DNA from: Sinohyriopsis cumingii | Lineage: Eukaryota; Mollusca; Bivalvia; Unionida; Unionidae | Assembly: GCA_028554795.2 (NCBI GenBank) | Contig: CM068824.1 | Coordinates: 158,732,289-158,796,288, forward strand | Reading direction: 5' to 3' | Length of the DNA stretch: 64,000 bases | Part shown: one piece after another, positions 57,552 to 64,000 of the stretch | How the letters are laid out: each line of letters opens with the position of its first letter | How positions within the stretch are numbered: position 1 is the first letter of the stretch | Translations under genes and position numbers: made by a program | The notes under the pieces: generated by a model | The model's input: the letters and a program-made list of their open reading frames with translations, nothing else | The model's database searches: none | Told to the model about the DNA's origin: nothing

Positions 57552-59759
57552 ATGAAGGAGTTATTTGGCGCTGGGAGATTAGATCTTGACAGACTAAACA
57601 GAGACTCACGACGACGAAATCTAACTGATCTATTTAATCTTATCACGAATGCCAAAAAAGAATTCCGCGACGACGGCGCATCTCATGTATGGTCGTCATT
57701 TAAAATTATCCGTAACCTTGATAAAATCAAGGATGATGAAGTCAATGTTGTTGATAAAATCAAGGATGACGAAGTCAATGTTGTTGACTCTACAGTGAAT
57801 GATGCGCGAGCGAAAACAATTATTGATTATCTTCCCCTTGATAAACATCAACGCGGTAAGAAATATTTTTTCAGAATAAAATTTATTGTGCAAACAGATT
57901 CCGATACGTGGATTATCCGTGACAAACTCGACCCTGTTCTTGCTAACGGAAAGACCATTATGTTAAGTAGAGATTGCAAACCAGGAATGCTGACCGGGAT
58001 TGATAAACCATATTACGCTCGAGCGTATCCTATAACCGCAGTCATTTATGGAATCTATCTGGTAAAAAAACCAAAAATTGATAAACTCACCCCGATGAGA
58101 ACGACTACGTCGTTGGCGTTAAATTGTGTAGCCGAGCGAATAATGGAACATTTTAAAAACGCAAAACGAGGAAACGGTTTAACCGATCTGCGACGTGAAA
58201 AAATAGCAGCATGGGCTGAGCAAGTCAAGGATACTGGGGCATCAATAATTGATGTTGCTGTGCTATCAAGTAAATTAAAATTTTCAATAACAGTAAAAAC
58301 ACTAACCGGGGAAATATATAATTCGAAGCATTATAAAAAGTCAGGATCACCGATTGAAATTATTGATCATAACTCTCATGCCTGGACTGATGCAGTTACA
58401 ATATTTCCACGAGATCGTGTTGTAAAATTTTACTCGGAAAACATATTTGATGTTATTTACACGCTGAGTAAAACCGACCCTGTGTCAGTGTGGTTATTTA
58501 AGAGTTCCGAAGATGGCGAATATGATCAATTTGTAAAACCCAACGGTGAATTATACCGGACGGAGTCGTTGCAACAAAAAATGAAAAACCTCGCAGAGAA
58601 ATATGTGAAAATCGAAGATTTTCAAATCGAAGGAAACATTGAGCAGTTATTGGTTAATTGTTTTATAGTTCCAAGTGTTGCCGCTCACGCCGCAAGAGAA
58701 AGAAATTCGTGGAGACCAACCCGAAGTCAGTTTCTCTCGGATATACAATTAAGTTGTGTCGAGTATGGGCATGGCGGGTATTGGAATACCCGGTATGACT
58801 ACCGGGATATGATTTCCGTGGATATGATTGCTTGCTACCCAGGAAGCTTTCTCGGGATGGGCGAGTGTCGCGAATACTTTAAGCGATATGGACATCCCAC
58901 GAACTCGATGACACGAGTTGCTATAAACGGTCCTTTACCCGACTTTGATTTGACAGGATTTGCTCGTGTGACTTCGTTTGAATTCGCCGCGAGACTTCAT
59001 CCGTGCTGTTATGTTTGGTTTGGCAGACACTTCAGTGAAAAGCGCTGGGTACCAATAGTGTTATTGCGATATATGCTTGACAGCCGAATACTGGTATCGT
59101 TGACTGTCAGTGAAGCAATCATATCATATCAACCACAGACCTCAGTTTGGTTGCCAACACCGGAGCGTATCAGTCTCGATGAAGTTATTAGCGAGTATGC
59201 ACGAGAGAGTCCAAATACCCCGATGGATGTCATTGTCGGTGAGGCTCCTAAAGTTCTCAAGATCAAACTTAGCAATAGTGAAAAAATAGCAAAAGATCTC
59301 GGGCGAAGAATAATCGGTAAATTTACTCAAGGTGCTCCATATGATCACAAACTACATCACTCGCGACTGATTATCGATGATGCTGAATTGGATTTTATAA
59401 TTGCTGACGCTGTTGCGAGAAATATATTTTGTAATCGGGAGGATGCGTTCTTGTCCGACGGGAAAAAGTTGGGCACAATTGTAAGTTATATCGACGGAGA
59501 ATCGCCTCAGTACACACATTTAAGATCTTCAATGCTGGCTTATATTTCTATAAATTTGCTATCAATGATAAATCGATTTCCTGACACCGCAGTTAGAGTT
59601 GCAACGGATTCATTTTATCTAAGTAAAAGATACTTAGAATCACTGGCTTTTACAAGCAACGATGAATGGAGTTCGTGGAGAATAAAAGCGCAGATGTTAC
59701 ATGAATATTGTGAATCCGCTGATGTTGCAATTAAGGATGATTATTGTAAATCAGAATGA
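57552..59759 (+). CDS. Protein-primed family B DNA polymerase, 735 aa
   Basis: The start at 57552 is preferred over the longer open frame because it follows ATATAAT and the upstream codons overlap the divergent zinc-finger gene. The palm motifs are visible: motif A ISVDMIACYPGSF (about residue 423), motif B region THLRSSMLAYISINLL, motif C VRVATDSFYL (about residue 685). A 33-bp in-frame duplication gives DKIKDDEVNVV twice near residue 57. In Polintons this enzyme copies the element from a terminal protein primer. The sequence is divergent from the usual Polinton PolB. Confidence 0.82.
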   Translation: MKELFGAGRLDLDRLNRDSRRRNLTDLFNLITNAKKEFRDDGASHVWSSFKIIRNLDKIKDDEVNVVDKIKDDEVNVVDSTVNDARAKTIIDYLPLDKHQRGKKYFFRIKFIVQTDSDTWIIRDKLDPVLANGKTIMLSRDCKPGMLTGIDKPYYARAYPITAVIYGIYLVKKPKIDKLTPMRTTTSLALNCVAERIMEHFKNAKRGNGLTDLRREKIAAWAEQVKDTGASIIDVAVLSSKLKFSITVKTLTGEIYNSKHYKKSGSPIEIIDHNSHAWTDAVTIFPRDRVVKFYSENIFDVIYTLSKTDPVSVWLFKSSEDGEYDQFVKPNGELYRTESLQQKMKNLAEKYVKIEDFQIEGNIEQLLVNCFIVPSVAAHAARERNSWRPTRSQFLSDIQLSCVEYGHGGYWNTRYDYRDMISVDMIACYPGSFLGMGECREYFKRYGHPTNSMTRVAINGPLPDFDLTGFARVTSFEFAARLHPCCYVWFGRHFSEKRWVPIVLLRYMLDSRILVSLTVSEAIISYQPQTSVWLPTPERISLDEVISEYARESPNTPMDVIVGEAPKVLKIKLSNSEKIAKDLGRRIIGKFTQGAPYDHKLHHSRLIIDDAELDFIIADAVARNIFCNREDAFLSDGKKLGTIVSYIDGESPQYTHLRSSMLAYISINLLSMINRFPDTAVRVATDSFYLSKRYLESLAFTSNDEWSSWRIKAQMLHEYCESADVAIKDDYCKSE

Positions 59760-59765
59760 TCAGAA

Positions 59766-60918
59766 ATGTCGACGACATTGACAAAGTCAATGTTGCCATC
59801 TGTGCATGATCCAATCACAAGGCACAAAACTGTTTATTTGAACGGGCCGGGTGGGTCTGGTAAGACAAGTCGAGCGATTGAATTATTTGGAAAATCGGAT
59901 ATGATTGTGCTAACACCTACACACAGGCTTGCCAGGGAGATGAAACAACGAGGAGTCAATTCTTGTACTTATCACAGCTTTTTCAAATACAGCGGCGGTG
60001 TGTGGACGTCAGATCGAATGGGAACAAAATATATTCCCGAGAAAATAATTTGGGATGAGATATGTACGGTGCCCTTGGAAACATTAAAAACATTTCTTGA
60101 TTGGCTGCTAACGAAAAATACTGCAGTGATAATGTGCGGCGATCACGGTCAACCACCTTGGTTTGTCGGTGCATCTCCACATGATTGGTTAAAAGATTTT
60201 GCTGATTATTACGAAGAAGTGTCTGATGATCATAGCACTTGATGCAACGTTGAAAGAATTTAAAACATTAATCAGATTACAACCGAATAAAATTCAATGT
60301 GAAATTATGCGCGAGATGATTCCTGAAACTTCAATGAGCGACTTTTGGAGCTCGTGGAAACCAGACGATTTGATAGTAGCAAGTAGAAAGATAGTCAGAG
60401 ACACACTTCAACGGCAGTTATTTTAATTACAACAAGAAAAATTTCCAATGCTGCCAGTGCCGTTATGTTATAGACCAGCTGATACGCGGTTACAAAATAT
60501 AGATGTTGATATACCAGGGCGCGTGACTGCGTCAGGGACAGAGAAACAGAATTTAGTATTGAATGATATTGTGTTAGTTGATATTAATGCTGTCAAAGAT
60601 GCACTAAAAATGAATAAATCCCCGTGGACGCTAGGATACGCAATGACAATTCATTCATCTCAAGGACTAACTATCAGTGATACAACTGTCTGGATTGTTG
60701 ATGATCGAATCGAATGGTCAAACCTAGTCTACTTGGCTGTGTCCAGAGTCAGAAGAATATCTCAACTGCGAAGGATTGTCTTGGAAGAGTCAATAACTGA
60801 CAAAAACAACAGCATCACCGATGGTGATGTAATAAAAAGAAAACTCGCCGGTTACAAACAGAGTGACAAAAAAATAATCGCGATTTCGACCTTGATGTTG
60901 ACTTTGTTGTTGCGCTGA
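59766..60918 (+). pseudogene. Superfamily 1 helicase region
   Basis: Starts six nucleotides after PolB. Walker A YLNGPGGSGKTSRAIELF, motif Ia LTPTHRLAREMK, motif II IIWDEI, motif III MCGDHGQPP; later TIHSSQGLTI and LVYLAVSRVR (motifs V-VI). This is a RecD/Pif1-like SF1 helicase, expected to unwind DNA for the polymerase. I recall a similar PolB-helicase pair from elements in Rhizophagus fungi. The region is in more than one frame. Confidence 0.82.
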
Positions 60919-61097
60919 AACAACAGCAGAATAATCACTGCGCGAGCTGTAACTGTATAATGCTATGGCAGTATTCGAGTAATAATCCAAGACAATTTAC
61001 CGTAGACAGAAAAGATAACAATCGCGGTCATACACGTGATAATATCATGTTGACCTGTCATGAGTGTAATCGACGTAGAGGCGCCAGTGCTAGTTAA
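60867..61097 (+). other. HNH-type nuclease domain behind the helicase
   Basis: Open frame with HCASCNC, FTVDRKDNNRGHTRDN and LTCHECNRRRG: paired zinc CxxC sites around an HNH-like DRxDN core. It lacks a convincing start of its own and directly follows the helicase part. I recall the same domain at the C terminus of the helicase in related elements. Confidence 0.7.
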
Positions 61098-62049
61098 GTG
61101 ATCGGGGTGGTAATTGTGTGTCCTCGGGAATTACTTGTAATTGCTCACGTGTGAATCCACGTTGAGGAGCAGTTGAATCCAACCTGTAGATTGCTGGTCT
61201 ACCAGTAGATCTTGTCACGGTGGATATCTTGTGTGTGGTAACACTCCAAATAGGATCAGTCGCTCTTCGTTTACCACCTTCAAGTTCACCAGGTTCATAT
61301 AAATATCTAACTGTAACATCACCCAGTATTTTTTGTTTTTCTTTCTTTCATGGTATATTTTTTTGAAAAACACCTTGTGTTTTCGTGATCGCGATGGCAG
61401 GTTTCATGTTGGTTGTTCGTGTAATCTCATTATTTAGTGCAGCTATCACGCTTGGTAATCTTGCAACCCATTCGCGCGATCTCGTATCCTGAATAAATTC
61501 CTTCGCGTATTGATATCCAAATAACCGCTCAGCAAGTGTTCGATTGAATCGCTCAACAATTGCCTGATCGCGATGAATTTCAGTATGTCCTCGTCTGATG
61601 GTGACGTTATGTTGTTTCATCAGTGATGATACTGCACCCTGAAATTCTTTGCCAGGATCAACTTGTAATAGATTTGGCCAACGTAGACCACCTCGCTGGT
61701 AAATTCGTTTAAACGCAGAAGCAACCTCAGATGCTGTTTTAGTCGTTAACGGTTCGGCATCTTTGTATCTACTTGCAACATCAACTACTGTTAACGCGTA
61801 CTTGTATGTACGTCTTCGGATAGTATCATGTGGCAGAAATAATATATCAGCCTGATGAACCTCATTTGGCACACTAACATCAAAATGTGCAAAGTGAATT
61901 TGTTTAGGGCGCGGTAGATAAATTTGTCATATTGCCTGTCGGGATAACCACTTTTTAGCAGTAACTTTTGTAACTTTTGCTGCTTCAGCGAGTTTACTAA
62001 TTGCTGCGCTACCTCTCCAATATCCGCTTGGGGAATAATAAATCGACTC
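61096..62049 (-). pseudogene. Polinton integrase region (retroviral DDE type)
   Basis: Start region ESIYYSPSGYWRGSAAIS with a helix-turn-helix-like part. The catalytic core (61348-61872) has HQADILFLPHD, LLQVDPGKEF and IVERFNRTLAERLF, the DDE residues. The C-terminal chromo/SH3-like part (about 61096-61330) has VRYLYEPGELEGG, DPIWSVTTHKI and GFTREQLQVIP. It inserts the element in living relatives, making 6-bp duplications. Its start overlaps the PLA2 gene end as TAATG. The region is broken. Confidence 0.92.
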
Positions 62050-62551
62050 CATTATATACCAGCACCTAGCGCTAATTTACCTTTCATTGCAGATTTTATC
62101 AACCAGGATGCTAACTTTTCTTTGAAAGATTTATCAGTGATGGCATTTAACGCATGAATTAATTTCACGTCCGCGAGATGGCGCTGTTGCAAATCCTTAC
62201 TTCGGTAAGCTACATCATGAGCATGACACACCTTATCAATAGCATTTATCGGATACTCATCTGGATTGGGCTGATCCTGAGCATCAAGTCTGATATCAAG
62301 TCGGATTCCAGGACCACAGTAATTATATCCTGGAAGATGTTTTTCTCCTGGGTATTTCCCCCATGGTTTTCCTGGTAACTTGGCTAACTTGGCTGCGATA
62401 TCACCTCCCTTTTTTTTATAATAAATTTAAACTTTTTTATGCCACATCGTTCACACTTGCCTGTAAGCGCTTGTCGATTATTTTTTGTTGTAATTGTTGT
62501 CATATCCGCAGTTGGGGTACGTGCTCGGCATTTCACACAATATAAATTCAT
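62049..62551 (-). pseudogene. Zinc-ribbon plus phospholipase A2 protein region
   Basis: N-terminal zinc ribbon (NLYCVKCRARTPT.. to KCERCGIKKFKF, DUF5679-like). Then PGYNYCGPGIRLDIR and INAIDKVCHAHDVAY: the calcium loop and His-Asp catalytic pair of the parvovirus-type phospholipase A2. In parvoviruses this domain lets the virion leave the endosome; a like role here is inference. The region is in more than one frame. Confidence 0.85.
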
Positions 62552-62573
62552 ATTATTTTTATGATATATAAAA
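62552..62573. promoter_or_regulatory. Divergent promoter between PLA2 and ATPase genes
   Basis: Only 22 bp, all A/T but one base (TATTATTTTTATGATATATA), separate the two start codons. Confidence 0.5.
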
Positions 62574-63251
62574 ATGTCAAAGACATTCCAAATGGAGATT
62601 ACTGACTTTTCTGCGTCAAAGCGACGAGAGCCAATTAAACATAACTCAGTGCTACCAAATTCTGTTCGAATGATTATTATAGGTCCATCTGGGTCGGGTA
62701 AAACGCAGTTGTTACTTAATTTAATAATGAAGTGGATGAAGTGGGATAAATTATATTTGATAGCACCATCAGTGGACGATCAGCGATGCTACAGCGTGTT
62801 AAAAGATTTTAACGAAAGTGCAAAATCGATAAGTAAAGAAGATGTTGATTTTATAACTGATATTGATGAAGCACCGAGTATCGATGATATTGATGGGAGT
62901 ATTGATAATTTAGTCGTGTACGACGATGTGATGTTGGACAGACAATCAAACCCTGCCAGGATATTTTCACGTGGACGACACAAAAACACTGATGTGATTT
63001 ATGTAACTCAACGATATACACAAATACCAAAAGTGATCAGAGATAACTGTAACGTTCTCGCGGTATTTAACGGCGTTGACGCACTCACGTTACGAAATAT
63101 TCATCAGACTTGGTGCAGCGGCGACATGGACATAAATAAATTCAGAAATTTCTTTAGTCGTGCTCAGGCAAAACCACACGGATTTGTAACGATAAATTTA
63201 CATGATCCTCGGACACGGTATCGAGTTTGGTTGGATACAATTTTTAACTAG
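62574..63251 (+). CDS. FtsK/HerA-type genome-packaging ATPase, 225 aa
   Basis: Walker A MIIIGPSGSGKTQLLLNL (about residue 33-50), Walker B NLVVYDDVML, sensor-like VIYVTQRYTQIP. Length and order fit the A32-like packaging ATPase of Polintons and virophages, which pumps DNA into the capsid. Open from start to stop. Its last 308 bp lie in the right terminal repeat and are mirrored at the left end. Confidence 0.93.
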   Translation: MSKTFQMEITDFSASKRREPIKHNSVLPNSVRMIIIGPSGSGKTQLLLNLIMKWMKWDKLYLIAPSVDDQRCYSVLKDFNESAKSISKEDVDFITDIDEAPSIDDIDGSIDNLVVYDDVMLDRQSNPARIFSRGRHKNTDVIYVTQRYTQIPKVIRDNCNVLAVFNGVDALTLRNIHQTWCSGDMDINKFRNFFSRAQAKPHGFVTINLHDPRTRYRVWLDTIFN

Positions 63252-63525
63252 AAATCTGAGGATTTTTAGAATACTTTGTATTTCTAGCAGCAGAGAGACT
63301 GAAACAACACCGAATGTTTCGTCTAGTAGACCCTTGTATCGAGGAGTAGTTATATAGGTATATATTTTTCATGAGATAACCCTTCTGGTCAGCGAAGAAA
63401 GCCTATTTATCAGTGTTTTCTGACTAGAAGGTTTATTTTGTGAAGACAATACCTTCTATCAAGAGTGTTTTCGATAGAAGGTTCTGTTTGACGAAATAGT
63501 TGGTGGGCTCAGTCTCTCTGCTGCT
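62943..63525. repeat. Polinton right terminal inverted repeat
   Basis: Inverted partner of 46726-47309. Its inner boundary lies inside the ATPase gene, so the intact gene overlaps the repeat. Confidence 0.95.
63286..63525. repeat. 240-bp foldback subunit of the right terminal repeat
   Basis: Inverted copy of 46726-46965 with the same self-complementary ends and inner stems. Confidence 0.9.
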
Positions 63526-63532
63526 AGTACTG

Positions 63533-63590
63533 ATAAGGTGATTTCATGTTGTCAGAGATTTCGTAGTACTTTATGGATAAAACGTCAGAC
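63533..63590. repeat. Outer inverted repeat beyond the Polinton right end
   Basis: Partner of 46650-46709. Similarity fades within about 20 bp further out. Confidence 0.75.
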
Positions 63591-63773
63591 TTCGATCGAC
63601 TATTTACAGCTGCATACTCATGCGTTGCATCGTCTCGTTGTGACACGTTATTTTTATTATTCTAAATCCCTTTTTTTTAAAAAAAAATACAGTTAGATGT
63701 TATAATTATTTGGTGGAAAATCTATGCTGAAATTAAAGATTCATTTGTTAGCGAATAAGAGAAATGTTATTTA
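63591..63773. other. Right flank of the Polinton
   Basis: Short AT-rich flank; no feature beyond a poly-T/poly-A run near 63670. Confidence 0.5.
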
Positions 63774-64000
63774 AGTGTAGGAGTCTCTCTCTCTGGATAG
63801 GAGCATACAGAGTAGGAGTCTCTCTGTCTCTGTGGATAGGAGCATGCAGTGTAGGAGTCTCTCTCTGTGGATAGGAACATGCAGTGTAGGAATCTTTCTC
63901 TGTGGATAGGTGCATGCAGTGTAGGAGTTTCTCTCTGTGGATAGGAACATGCAGTGTAGGAATCTCTCTCTGTGGATAGGAGCATGCAGTGTAGGAGTCT
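63774..64000. repeat. CT-rich minisatellite running off the window
   Basis: About 35-bp units of GTAGGAGTCTCTCTCTGTGG + ATAGGAGCATGCAGT, with at least six copies before the window ends. Confidence 0.92.

Larger units (their letters stand above)
46726..63525. mobile_element. Polinton/Maverick virus-like DNA transposon, nearly full length, broken
   Basis: A 16.8-kb fossil with about 584-bp terminal inverted repeats that start AG and end CT. TAGTAC occurs at both outer edges (46720-46725 and 63525-63530), fitting the usual 6-bp target duplication except for a one-base overlap. It carries the Polinton hallmark set: protein-primed PolB, retroviral-type integrase, adenain-like protease, packaging ATPase and double jelly-roll and penton-like capsid proteins. 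Terminal repeats differ by about 2 percent, so insertion is recent on a genomic scale. Several genes are not single open frames; I estimate about six to ten breaks. Confidence 0.95.

Overview
This is intron-rich, AT-rich animal genomic DNA, most likely from a marine invertebrate and plausibly a bivalve mollusc. The pointers are a spliced metazoan gene with long introns, tRNA-derived SINEs with (GTT)n tails, many minisatellites, a DIRS retroelement and a Polinton. The species assignment is inference; the gene and element calls come from the sequence.

Region 1 to about 45.7 kb, minus strand: the 5' two thirds of one host gene, the HECT E3 ubiquitin ligase UBE3C. I could place twelve coding exons, from the start codon at 45725 to a donor at 1952. 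They splice in phase through every junction and encode about 529 residues that track human UBE3C from its N terminus (MYSFEGHF, an IQ motif) to the middle of the protein. The catalytic HECT domain lies beyond the left edge. No other host gene is convincing. The introns hold tandem repeats, foldback elements, pogo/Tc1-like MITEs, SINEs and, in intron 8, a broken 6-kb DIRS element (10036-16053) in the same orientation as the gene. The DIRS element has inverted terminal repeats, an internal complementary region and gag-like, RT/RNase H and tyrosine recombinase parts.

Region 45.7-46.7 kb: the presumed UBE3C promoter, with an ETS-like CCGGAAGT site and two hairpin-forming inverted repeats.

Region 46726-63525: a 16.8-kb Polinton/Maverick about 1 kb upstream of the UBE3C start codon. 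Its terminal inverted repeats are about 584 bp and only a few percent diverged, so it is fairly young, but several genes no longer form one open frame and the copy looks broken. The left half reads rightward and carries virion-type genes: small internal proteins, double jelly-roll major capsid protein, adenain-like protease, a fibre-like protein with a phage-type motif, a penton-like minor capsid protein and an acidic repeat protein. The centre has repeat arrays, a tandem pair of paralogous small genes and a convergence point. The right half has an HNH homing-type endonuclease, a zinc-finger protein, protein-primed DNA polymerase B, an SF1 helicase with an HNH-type domain behind it, a retroviral-type integrase, a zinc-ribbon phospholipase A2 and the packaging ATPase. 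The ATPase 3' end is copied into the left terminal repeat.

Region 63.5-64 kb: flanking DNA and the start of a minisatellite that runs off the window.
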